Shown here: positions 22,760 to 32,218 of the stretch, piece after piece | How the letters are laid out: each line of letters begins with the position of its first letter | How positions within the stretch are numbered: position 1 is the first letter of the stretch | Source of the DNA: Ophiothrix spiculata | Taxonomy: Eukaryota; Echinodermata; Ophiuroidea; Amphilepidida; Ophiotrichidae | Length of the DNA stretch: 37,093 nt | Assembly (NCBI GenBank): GCA_000969725.1 | Contig: JXSR01S063458.1 | Strand: one strand, 5' to 3' | Notes under the pieces: generated by a model | The model's input: the letters and a program-made list of their open reading frames with translations, nothing else | What the model was told of the DNA's origin: nothing | Databases searched by the model: none | Translations under genes and position numbers: made by a program

Positions 22760-23010
22760 ACACCGATGAATGCTTGCGATGCCCGGTCGGACGCCGGTGG
22801 TTATGGGACCATAACTGAAGACATCGTATACAAGCCGCAAGTTTTTAACTCTTGTGTTAATTCTTGTGGCATGCTTCTGACGTCTCTAATGCTAATGCTC
22901 ACGGAAACCGGTCGGTGACTGCTTGGACAACGTCCGAACACCGGTCGGTCATCGGTCGGTGCGCCATCGGCGTCTGCTGAATTGATGCCATAGACACACT
23001 GTAACCTCGC
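22760..23010. other. GC-rich segment with clustered CCGGTCGG words
   Basis: cccggtcggacgccggtgg (22,781), aaccggtcggtgac (22,905), acaccggtcggtcatcggtcg (22,939) lie within 190 bases of a CpG-poor background. Overlapping minus-strand frames (64 and 82 codons) are not recognisable. The segment lies between the dispersed repeat and the assembly gap and has no counterpart in A or C, so it is probably part of an insertion. Confidence 0.45.
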
Positions 23011-23030
23011 CGCAAGGTTATGTGACCACC

Positions 23031-23270
23031 ATGTATTCACCATGTACATCCATAGTTTTGGTCAAGATTTTGTGTGTTGTATTTGTATTGCAAGTGTATT
23101 TGTTCAATATGTTTGTCAAGTCAATNNNNNNNNNNNNNNNNNNNNNNNNNNNNNNNNNNNNNNNNNNNNNNNNNNATGTATTCACCATGTACATCCATAG
23201 TTTTGGTCAAGATTTTGTGTGTTGTATTTGTATTGCAAGTGTATTTGTTCAATATGTTTGTCAAGTCAAT
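23031..23270. other. Assembly gap (N50) flanked by identical 95-bp sequences
   Basis: 23,126-23,175 is exactly 50 N. The 95 bases before it (23,031-23,125) and after it (23,176-23,270) are identical, starting atgtattcaccatgtacatc and ending tttgtcaagtcaat. This is what is left when two overlapping contig ends are placed side by side and not merged. The biological sequence probably has the 95 bp once. Frames that read through the N are artefacts. Confidence 0.9.
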
Positions 23271-24203
23271 GTGAATAAAGTGAATATAATCATATGTTGT
23301 CCTAAGTTATTTATTTCTACATAACTCTTTGCAAAAAGTCACACAGGGAAATCATAATTACAAAGTCAACAATTGACTAAATAAAGTTGTTCTCACTATT
23401 TATGTATGAGACTTTTATCTGAAGCATTTAAGAATGGAAATATCAAACTTCTTATAAATCACAAACAGCAATACAGACAGCATCCTAGACATTGTTAGAT
23501 CTTCCAGCATTTGTAATCAATCATCTAGGTAAAATTGAGAGATATGGAATGCTGATAATTTGCTCATTGTAAAAATGAATTTCTGACCTCATCTGTTTAT
23601 GCAAAATATTCACAATTGATAACTACTATCACATTATTATTTGTGAGAAATATAACCTTTTTAAATCCACTCTGATTATAAACCCTGTAATTATCATAAT
23701 ATGCCTTTGGCTCCATTTTTGACAACCAAATTTAAGATGCCTAATATTAGATATCATGATGCAACAAACAACAAATTATCATTACTGATGAGAAATTTTG
23801 TACAGCTGGGCAAAATTAAATAATTTTCTCTCTCATTTCTGTGACTTGTAACCCACATAACTTTATTATTTAAGAAGAAACTCAAAACCATTTAATATTG
23901 CTGCAAGGAAAATGTCCTCCAGTTTCAATCAGAACATGTTCCTTTTATCATACACGTTGAAGATGTTTGATAAAAAACATCATGTCATTATAGACTTAAT
24001 TTACCTTGACTCTACGTAAATTGGGAATATACATGATCAACATTCATTATTAATGTTTTCTACCAGTATCTTTCAAATCTCAGAACTTATTTTGTACCTA
24101 CAATATTTGTAGGCCAATATGGGTTCACTTTTTTTTCCCAATGATGATATTAATTGATGCAAAATACTTGAAAGTAAACGAATTAAAACACATGTGCTAT
24201 ATA

Positions 24204-24440
24204 CAGGGTGAGTTAAATTAAAGTGTAATCAACAGATTTTACATAAAATCTGTTTATATTTATCAACTTTAATTATATTTGACAAATTGCAAATTTAATC
24301 AGCTTTTACAAATTTTAGTTTGTTGAAATTGACCATTGCATTCAAAAGTTACAGCCATTTAAATAAAGGTACCCAATTTTGATGCGAACAAATTTGCTTC
24401 AACATGAATTCTTTACTGTACAACAGTGGGTAATATCTTT
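24204..24440 (+). mobile_element. Left half of a CAGGGTG... TA-flanked element
   Basis: Starts CAGGGTGAGTTAAATTAAAG directly after TA (24,202-24,203), at a point where unit A runs on uninterrupted (about 7,893). A perfect hairpin AACAGATTTTA-CA-TAAAATCTGTT lies at 24,231-24,254. The next 200 bases match the reverse complement of 30,560-30,805 (ttgaaat, aaaagttacagccattt, aagtacccaattt). No matching right end is found nearby, so it is a truncated copy; a mariner-like element and SINE-like DNA follow. Confidence 0.65.
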
Positions 24441-24660
24441 TTGATTGTGCATTGATGAACTGGACGCTGCATTCTAAATGTTAAACAGGTATGCATTGTG
24501 CACTGAAGAAGATTCAATGTTCAAGTTCAATGATACAGATCAAAATACTGGTCGATGTGGCCCTATGCAGTATAATTAAATAAAGTCGAAGAAAGAAGGT
24601 TATGCAGTATTTAATAAAAGTATATTATTCCTTTGACCATAAGGCCTAAATAGGAAAATA

Positions 24661-25722
24661 CCAGGTGTCCCAAAAAATGGTTACATGTAGAAAAATGACC
24701 GTGTGCTAAAACTATAGTAGTTATAGAAACGAAACTTTGCACAAATTATATTACAATTCTCTTCTAGATACTCGTAAAATTTTAATATAACAGCGTTATT
24801 AAATTTTGAGTTATTAATAAAGGTAGATACCTATGTCAGAAACGCATTTGTTCAAAATTCAACAAAATAATAAGCATACACGTTTTATGATATTTTAATG
24901 TGCATTTTTGTCTAAATGATCATGATCAGACTTTATATTAAACCAAATTTGATACAATCTTTAATGAATATTAATTGAACTCTCCTTCAGTATATCTATT
25001 ATGCAAATTAGGGAAACCTGCATTCCATGCATTCCAGAATGAGTTTTTTATATTGAACCTGTCAATCAAATTGTGGCGCGAAAGTTGATGAATACGCATA
25101 AAGCACATTCAATTTTTCCTGGGTAACGTCAATTCTTTAACCTTTGAAACTGCAAAATTGTGTAAATTTTGAATCTGAAACTCACAGGACATGTTTAAAC
25201 TTATAATTTTCTTTATGTAGAAGTGCAAAGCAAAAGTCTGATCGACATTTTAGAAATAGCTGAAATAGCAAAGTTTTGAATAGGTGGCCATTTTTGCCTA
25301 AAATTAAATTTTGACATAATTTTCAGTACCTGTAGTAATTTATAACGTCATAATTACGTAACAGCTAGTCCAATTTTCATGATTTTGGTATCAATGAGAA
25401 GATGAAACCCTACCCTATACTATGGTATACAACAACTTAAGTTTGGGTTAGTCAATTTCAAGTTCACAAGGGATTGAACGATGGTTAAAACTATATCAAA
25501 CGAACATGATTCCGATTTTGTTGAATTTTGAACAAATACGTTTCTGATATAGGTATCTACGTTTGTTAATAACTCAAAAACTAATATTACTGTGATATCA
25601 AAATTTCACCAGTATCTAGAAGAGGGTTGTAATAAAAAATGTACAAAGTTTTGTTTCTCTAACCTCTGTAGTTTTAGCACACGGTCATTTTTCTACATGT
25701 AACCATTTTTTGGGACACCTGG
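24661..25722. mobile_element. TA-flanked mariner-like MITE, 1,062 bp, TIRs about 215 bp
   Basis: Ends CCAGGTGTCCCAAAAAATGG and its exact complement, with TA at 24,659-24,660 and 25,723-25,724. The first 50 or so bases of both arms are identical, then remain alignable to about 24,880 on the left and from about 25,505 on the right (tagatacctat.tcagaaacg, gttcaaaattcaacaaaat). The middle is non-coding. TA duplication and a C-rich start followed by CCCAAAAA are typical of Tc1/mariner/IS630 elements; the long TIR is unusual. It is nested inside the 24,204-26,317 insertion of unit B. Confidence 0.9.
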
Positions 25723-25789
25723 TACTTCTCAAAAGTGAACTTGCCATAGTACTTGTACTACAGCTATATATCTCAAAATGTGTTCTTCG

Positions 25790-25925
25790 TCCGGCAGGAC
25801 TTGTGGTGTAATGGTTATCATACTGGCCGCGTACGCCAGGGACCCGGGTTCGAATCCCGGCGAGTTCAAGGAATAATGAAGTTATAATTAAGATGCTGTG
25901 CATAACCTTCTTTCTTCGACATAGT
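25790..25925 (+). mobile_element. Probable tRNA-derived SINE
   Basis: The tRNA-like head is followed by a 55-base body, gaataatgaagttataatta then agatgctgtgcataacc and ttctttcttcgacat. The reverse complement of the tail, gtcgaagaaagaaggttatg, is at 24,589-24,608, so the tail exists in at least two places in this window, in opposite directions. A terminal A or microsatellite tail is not clear. The pair could instead be terminal repeats of a larger insertion enclosing the mariner-like MITE. Confidence 0.5.
25797..25868 (+). tRNA. tRNA-derived cloverleaf (pseudo-tRNA, SINE head), anticodon position CGT
   Basis: All four arms can be drawn. Acceptor GGACTTG (25,797) pairs with CGAGTTC ending at 25,867, discriminator A at 25,868. 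U8, A14, G18-G19 and A21 are in place; the D-stem is weak (one mismatch). Anticodon stem CTGGC/GCCAG is perfect around loop CGCGTAC. The T-arm CCGGG-TTCGAAT-CCCGG is perfect and holds an exact B-box. Position 33 is G where nearly all tRNAs have U, so it is unlikely to work in translation as Thr(CGT). The D-arm TGGTGTAATGGTTATCA resembles tRNA-Val or tRNA-Glu. What follows (tgcataaccttctttcttcg, to about 25,922) recurs in reverse at 24,586-24,608, which suggests a SINE body with the tRNA as promoter. Confidence 0.7.
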
Positions 25926-26161
25926 TTTAATCCAGAGATATATTTGTTTTATATATTGTATTAATAAATTTTTAAATAATGACATTTTTACTTGCCCAAT
26001 GGCCTAATTTAATTAATTAATCTTATTAAAAATGCACTAGCAAAATGCTATAACCATGAATGCAAGCAATAGGTTAATGCGGGTATTGGCTTGCGTGTCA
26101 AAGTTTGTTGCGCCTGTAAGTCCGTGCGTGAAAGTGCCGCGGCTATAAATTACGCAGAAAA

Positions 26162-26243
26162 CCCATAAATAGTCTTTCAAAACCTATAAACAGTCTTTGA
26201 AAACCCGTAAATAGTCTTTTCAAAAAAACTATTTACGGGTTTT
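26162..26243. repeat. Three 21-bp tandem copies ending in a 16-bp-stem hairpin
   Basis: Units cccataaatagtctttcaaa (26,162), cctataaacagtctttgaaa (26,183) and cccgtaaatagtcttttcaa (26,204). The third unit is also the left arm of a perfect hairpin: AAAACCCGTAAATAGT (26,200-26,215) against ACTATTTACGGGTTTT (26,228-26,243), loop 12 bases. It lies at the right end of the 2.1-kb insertion private to unit B. Confidence 0.85.
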
Positions 26244-26618
26244 TCTCAAGATGGTTGAAACTATTTTAAATAATGTCATAGGGTATCAACACACTTAAAT
26301 TTATTAATACAGTATATAAATATGTATATGTTTTTTAATTTTAAATGCTACAAGGACTATCATTTCCCTAGTGGGTGCTGTGTTTGAATCTGAGAAGTAT
26401 GGAGGTCGATTGAAGTTCTAAAAATATATCCTGTGATGTTATGTTGACATTGACCTCGTATGACTTTTTGAGATTTTAAGCATTTTACTTCCTTTCTAAT
26501 TCATTATTGCTAATTTTCAAATTATTCAATCAAATGCTTTTTGTATTAAATATGTATGCTGGTAATTCTATTCATTTATTGTTTCTCAAGATATTGACTT
26601 GCATATTTATATGCTATA

Positions 26619-26857
26619 AGGGACTGTTCACAAACACTTGTTAGGGGGGGGGGGCTGATGCAAAAAGGGACCCTGAAAATTGTTCACCCTCATAAGGGAG
26701 GACCTTGAAAAAGATTACCACAAATGTTCAGGTAAAAATTGAGTTTACATGCTTTTCTACGGGGTTGACCACTGTTTGTTGCCAAGAAGGGGTCCCTTAA
26801 AATTTGGAGGGCCCAGAAATTTTCCGCGATATTTTTTTTCATCAGCACCTCCCTAGA
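26619..26857. mobile_element. Degenerate foldback element with G11 run
   Basis: Comparison with unit A (tatgctatgaaaaccttttg, about 8,731) shows an insertion starting near AAGGGACTGTTCAC and ending near CACCTCCCTAG. Arms pair imperfectly: gggggctgatgcaaaaaggg against the complement of tttttttcatcagcacctcc, and agggaggacc against ggagggccc. A run of 11 G occupies 26,644-26,654. It recalls the G-run element at 14,026 in composition but no direct sequence match was found. Non-coding. Confidence 0.6.
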
Positions 26858-27062
26858 ACCTTTTGTTCTTACTTTCTAAAATTCAGGTCTACCAACACTG
26901 ATGAAAGCAGACTAGAGAGCAAAGTTCCGTTATAGAAATGTATTTTACCCTTTTATTTTTATTTAAATACTATCAAGTGTCTTGTAAACGTTTTTATCTT
27001 CATCCACAGGATATATGGGACTGGATGATACAAACTGATGGGATTTAAGATGAAATTAATAT

Positions 27063-27084
27063 TTCATAAGCTAATGCTTATGAA
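27063..27084. other. Perfect 9-bp hairpin, unit B copy
   Basis: TTCATAAGC, loop TAAT, GCTTATGAA; counterpart of 8,909-8,930, with both arms unchanged and the loop changed. The outer pairing seen in copy A is not kept. Confidence 0.6.
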
Positions 27085-27120
27085 GGCTAGGAAATTTATG
27101 AATATGATATTTTATATTTA

Positions 27121-27480
27121 GGCCTAAAAAAAAAATTGTTTGATTGGCGTAACCCGACTGACCCTAATTTTACCACCGACCCTAGATATTTTTATTTTTT
27201 TGAGCATGGTAAAAAACCTCCAAATCCCAAATTTGATGAGAATCGATTCATGGGAGTCCAAGATATGGTTTACAGGACATTCAAAATGACAAATAAAAGA
27301 TGTGTTACAGAAAAAGTGAAGATGTTTTTGTATATGTGGCATATATTTTGTATTCTTGTATGTGAAACATAGACTTAGAAAATAAAAAAAAATTATAAAA
27401 AAAAAAAAAAAATCCGACCTACCTACCCTATTTTTTTTTCTATGTTACGCCAATCAAACAATTAATTTTTTCTTTTTTCT
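27121..27480. mobile_element. Foldback element related to the 6,187 Harbinger-like element
   Basis: Left end GGCCTAAAAAAAAAATTG then TTTGATTGGCGTAAC; right arm GTTACGCCAATCAAACAATT with a T-rich end. Internal words cgactgaccctaa and ccgacctacctaccc resemble those of the 6,187 element. TTA precedes the left end (27,118-27,120); the right end is eroded and its duplication is not clear. Unit A is uninterrupted here (about 8,965). Plus- and minus-strand frames of 72-78 codons inside are not recognisable. Confidence 0.7.
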
Positions 27481-27644
27481 AATAGCTTATGATTTAACAT
27501 GAATATTCCATATAAAGTAGCTCTGAGAAATTCATCTACATATGTAGTAGTGATTTTTCCCAAGTTTGAAAGAGGATGGAATCATTATCTAATTAGGCAT
27601 ACAGGAAGAGGAACATGATCTGGTGATCTCAAGTAAATATGAGT

Positions 27645-28075
27645 GGTGCTTCTGCAAAAGGAGCGGAAAGTCGCGATTGAAGATTTTGAATAAATGGTAA
27701 AAAGTAAAAATATGTTGAAAAGATCAAATTTCATTTTTTGGCATAAAACGCATTAATGCATAAGTGTTAACCTATACCTCGCGTTTTGAAGGTCAATTAT
27801 GCTGGGAAGTACAATTATTCAAGGGTAATTGAACAAGTTTTGCTATTATACATTATAGTTATCAGTAACTTTAAAATTGATTTGCGACAATTTTTTACTG
27901 CCAGACTTTGAGTAGAGTTAGTTGCCTTGTATTTAGATCTCTAAATGAAAGTTGTAGAAAGAAAGTGTGACATTGTATTTCATTCAAAAGCTGAGATTAT
28001 AGAGAATTAAAATATGCCATAAACTCAACTTTGTAAATCATGACTTTCTGCTCATTTTGCCAGAGCACCACTCAT
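27645..28075. mobile_element. Inverted-repeat element family 'GCTCTGGCAAAATGAG', copy 2
   Basis: Ends GTGGTGCTTCTGCAAAAGGA and, as complement, GTGGTGCTCTGGCAAAATGA; interior matches 20,905-21,333 throughout in the same orientation (ggcataaaacgcattaatgc, gcgttttgaaggtcaa, gatctctaaatgaa, gaaagaaagtgtgaca). Flanks tatga and tcata extend the palindrome, so target duplication is unclear. Private to unit B. Confidence 0.8.
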
Positions 28076-28769
28076 ATAATGCTTTATAGGTTGCCTGCAA
28101 TCAACATGTTCCGGGTTTGATGTTAATTGTTTTTTGGTTTGGTTTTACCTGAAGTAGTTTTGTCAAAACCTTTGTATAAATTAAGCTGATTCAATCTCTA
28201 TTCATTCTTCAGTGGATGTACTCAGCTTACAAACCTACTCAGTGTAAATATAAAGTTGTACCTAGGTGTCATTAAATGGAGAAAAACAATCAATACCAAT
28301 CAAGATTTTCTTTTCAAGTTAACAAAGAGTCTAAACTTTGTTGATGGCAAGTGAATTTATTCTTAAGTTAAGGCTAAAATTGCTTGGCTGCATCCACTTT
28401 ATTTTCCATTAGCAAGAAGTGTGATAATGGAATTCTCATTCTAGGTTAAGTAAACTGCTTTACAAAGTGTTCTATAATAAAGGCAATTTCTTAAACCAAA
28501 TTGTATCAGGTGAATGCATCCACATTCTTTAAAGTTATATAGAGTGAGCCATACACGTGTAAAATTCTAAAGATAAGGGTTTTTACTTACCAAGATGCTT
28601 TAAAAGTCTGATATAGTTTGTAGCATGTTTTGCATGTAGATATTGACATATGTTAAGATAGGTGTTAAATTCTTCACAATCGGGCAATAACAATATTTGT
28701 GACAATATCGCAACCTAATAAAAAGGGTGACACATAACAACATAACAGTACTTGGAAATACACACACTA

Positions 28770-29055
28770 TATCCATAGATTTATGGGCAGATTGACAGGG
28801 GAGATACCAGGCTTTGAATACCAGCCTGTATAATGGCGTCTTCAGCCACGGAGCTGGGAGTATTCGAGTCCACTTGGTTCCCGCCAAAATCAACTCCAAG
28901 TGCTGAGACTTGGTTACGAGAAGAGACAACCTATGCAGATAATACTTTACACGAATGATACGCCAACTTACACGCACCCCCAATATTGGCTCCATGCCGG
29001 AGTAAAAATAGCGGCCTGCCTTGTATCTCCCCTGTATATCTATGACTATATCTGA
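28770..29055. mobile_element. Foldback element 'CAGGGGAGATAC'
   Basis: ACAGGGGAGATACCAGGC (28,790) pairs with the complement ACAGGGGAGATACAAGGC ending at 29,037, and an outer CATAGAT word flanks both arms. Internal GGAGCTGGGAGTA/CCGGCATGGAG words also face each other. A 131-codon minus-strand frame (28,995-28,600) starts inside the element and runs out of it; I see no family resemblance and do not call it. Confidence 0.6.
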
Positions 29056-29238
29056 ATTTTAAAAGTAGTTGTATCAAATTGAGGTTAGTTGTGATAAATT
29101 GTTGGTTTGTTCCTATGTTATAGGCTGTCATATGGAAAAATAACATCTATTCACTGTAATACCTGCTAATCAACAACTATTGGCCTACAAAAGCTTTTTT
29201 CACTATTTTGCTTCATCAAACTTTAGTGACCCATTATA

Positions 29239-30313
29239 CAGGGTGGACCAATAAAAGCGTTATTGAAGTTCAATGTCACGTAACTTAGAATTGGAAAATA
29301 ATTTGAAAATGATTTTTATATATTCATAAACTATGGTATCTTGTCCTTGTATATGCTGAAAATTTCATGTCAAACAAAGCTTGCATTGCAAAGTTATTGC
29401 CATTTGCGCAAAAAGAGTCAAAATCTGGTTTGTCCACGGGGCAAGTTTACATGGGTGCACACAATGAGTTTTGGTTATAATATCTGGATTGATTAGCTGA
29501 TTGGTTTTGCGTTACTGATTAGATTAAAGACTGTGATGAAGGAACTTGCTTCAAGAACTCATCTCAGGATGATTTCTGTATTTAAAGCAGCAATGTTTGC
29601 TGCAGATCTCCCTGCTTAAGATCCCACTATTTTCTTTATCCCTGTTCAAAACAGTACCAAAGAGGTGAAACTTTGTTCTAACTAATAGTTTTTGTAAGTA
29701 TGTACTTTAGGAAAGTCATTCCTAGTGCACGTGTACCATCTACACAGAATTTTACAGAATTAGCTTAGCCAGCCGCGTAGCTACCAGTTCTAAAAATGTT
29801 CAGCAATAAATGTTCTCCCGCGACTTGTGAACTTCCTCCTCTTACCACCTTACAAACCAACGTTATAAATGAAAACAACCAAATACATGCACTGCCTTTG
29901 CTGATTTGAACTTCACGCCCAATAAATTCTTTATATTATTATGGAAGTACACCATACTTATGTATTCTGATGCATGCGTGCATGTCAATAGTACTCTCAG
30001 TCAATGATATGCACCTTTAATACGATGATGATAAGCATCAATGTCATAAAGACATAAAAACCATGCTGATTGTAGACCTAATTATGATTCTAGTGAACAT
30101 TAAAGTATTCCCGGCCGTGGACAAAGTGGAATTCAGCGTTTTTTGCGCGAATGTCAATAACTTTGCAGTGCAAGCTTTGTTTGATATGAAATTTTTACCA
30201 TACACGGACAAGATATTATAGTTTATGAATACATAAACAATATTCTTGAATTATTTTCCAATTTCAAGTTACGTAACATTGAACTTCAATAACGCTTTTA
30301 TTGGTCCACCCTG
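29239..30313. mobile_element. TA-flanked mariner-like MITE, 1,075 bp, TIRs about 200 bp
   Basis: Ends CAGGGTGGACCAATAAAAGC and its exact complement, with TA at 29,237-29,238 and 30,314-30,315. Arms align to about 29,440 on the left and from about 30,112 on the right (caaacaaagcttgcattgca, gtccacgg). Non-coding middle. Similar plan to 24,661 and 34,575 but different sequence. Private to unit B. Confidence 0.9.
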
Positions 30314-30539
30314 TAGTGTACCAAACAATGGAGAGTTGCATGTGCAATTGAAAGGTATCAATTACTTATATGGTCTATCAACTTTTTTAATTCTTTTGCA
30401 GAACTTTAATCTTTAGAAATGCATAGTTTGATTATTTAATATGTGCCAATTTGTGCTACATGTACTAATATGAAGTGTGGTATAATGTCTGTTGTATTAC
30501 ATCTTTGTATATTTTCCTATCATAACAATTGAAAGAGAC

Positions 30540-30805
30540 AACAGCCTTCATTACCAGTACGCACGTAAACTAAATAGCGTAGTTTGTTTTCTGTTCAAAT
30601 TGGGTACTTCCACTCAAATGACTATAACTTTAGATCGCTTTGCCCGATTTCAACACAATAAATTTTCCATGAAAGGTAATGAAATTTGACATCTCAAAAT
30701 AACTGATTAGATTGCACTTAAATCACACAAACTGCATCAAGTAAGTTGTGGGACATAGTTTAAATTTAATTCATCATAGATTACACTTTATTTTGACCCA
30801 CCCTG
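30540..30805 (-). mobile_element. Right half of the CAGGGTG... element seen at 24,204
   Basis: Ends ...CTTTATTTTGACCCACCCTG followed by TA (30,806-30,807). Its reverse complement matches 24,204-24,440: CAGGGTGGGTCAAAATAAAG, then gtgttgaaat, aaagttatagtcattt and aagtacccaattt. No left end is found between 30,316 and here, so it is truncated. Confidence 0.65.
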
Positions 30806-32218
30806 TATAAAACAGATTTAAGAAGATAAAATTGTTCAGCTATGAATTCTCCTAGTTCTAGTAGCTTGTTTTGTTTCCTTTTTTAAATAAATACATAAAA
30901 CATAATTAGAAATTCATATTAACTTGTCAAAATTTTTTTTTTTAAGTTAACCTAGAGTTGACTTTTAGTAACCTGTAATTGATTCTCTCCTTATTTTATT
31001 GACCTAATTCAGGATAAGTAGGTTAATATACTTAGTTAGGAAACAGACAAAGCTAGTTTAAAGTATATCTAGATGTCTTTTTACGCATAAGAAAAAGCAA
31101 TTTTAATCATTTATTTACACTTGTAATCCCTAGGTTCAGCAACTGGAGACATCATTTTGGATCAAGTTAGCAGGATTTATCTTAGTAGACTTTAAACAGT
31201 TTGTGAAAAAGTAAATGTATCCTGATATGTACGAGTCCTGATAATTGGGAGTAGAATAGCGAACTTTCAAGTAAAGATAACAGTGATGATAGTCAAAGTA
31301 GTATCCAGAATAGAGAGAGAGAATTAAAAAGCACATCCATCAGACGTTTAACATCTCTGATTGGCAGGTACTTTAGTTTGTCATTTGTATCACTCTGCAT
31401 TCCAAGTAAATTGGTCATTGTCAAGTTACATAAAATTTCGTTTTTGAATTTCCATCATTTTAACATTCAATCTGGTCAATAATTTTCTAGTACAACTTAT
31501 GTTATTACTTCCTCATATTACTTATATTGTGCAAAACACCAAAGTTTTATCTCTAGATATATCACATAAGACACTTCAAGCATCACTTATCTAGAGCATT
31601 CATGTTATCAATGTTACTGAGATACCAGTGTAAAGTAGTCGAGTATCCCAAGATATTTTATCTTTGACAACATTCATGATTAAACTTTTGAAGTTGTTTG
31701 TTTTTGAGAGCATATCATGCATTCCTAATCAGATTTTAAGCGTTACTGATTTTGTAATATCATTAATGTGGGTAGGTTGAAAATGCCCAAATGGCATTGC
31801 AGTGAGGTGTATTTATTGGCAAAGAAATAATCAAATAAAGTGCAGTCACGTTCAAAGCAAAATTGTTTATATAGTAAGCTGTTCAGTGTTTACTAACATT
31901 TTTGTTCCTATCAAAATAAGTGCATCTACAACTTGTTCTTATCTTAAAGTATTGCATTCATTATTATCATTTTTTCATACTTAGATTGAGTCATGATTCT
32001 GGTCTTGTTTGATCATAAATGATTTTTCCAAAATAGAGTGGCCGTCATTGCGACAGACGACCAAGCTTATAGTTGTGGCAGACGACCAAGCATTTGTAAT
32101 TTAGAGTTTTGTATTGTAGCACAACACATTTGTATATTGCCGCAATGGTCTGTTGCAAAAAAAGTTGAGTTTATATCAACTCAAATCAATGTGTCATTGT
32201 GACCATCGTGACAGGGTA

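Larger units (their letters stand above)
20640..31370. repeat. Long duplicated non-coding unit, copy B
   Basis: Homologous in order to unit A (about 4,390-11,070) and, for its first part, to unit C (from about 31,680). It is longer than A because of many private insertions: 20,905-21,333, about 21,730-23,030, about 24,204-26,317, 26,619-26,857, 27,121-27,480, 27,645-28,075, 28,770-29,055 and 29,239-30,313. Removing these restores near-continuous alignment to A, for example tttgttcttac...taccaacactgatg (26,866) with A 8,750 and ataaagttgtacctaggtgtcatt (28,247) with A 9,611. No conserved reading frame is found. Confidence 0.75.

Noticed and set aside
23022-23324. Open frames reading through the N gap (100 and 66 codons)
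   Set aside because: They contain unknown residues from N and duplicate the same flank on both sides; they are products of the assembly gap.
25797-25868. Functional tRNA-Thr(CGT) gene
   Set aside because: G at position 33, a mismatch in the D-stem and the repeat setting argue for a SINE head or pseudo-tRNA.
25685-25903. 72-codon minus-strand frame containing IRTRVPGVRGQYDNH
   Set aside because: This is the antisense translation of the tRNA-like sequence at 25,797-25,868 and adjoining TIR, a well-known kind of false protein.
28600-28995. 131-codon minus-strand open frame, the longest in the window
   Set aside because: It starts inside a foldback element and has no recognisable domain or splice context.
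24204-30805. A single 6.6-kb composite transposon bounded by the two CAGGGTG ends
   Set aside because: The interior is mostly unit B sequence shared with unit A, which lacks both ends, so independent insertions explain it better.
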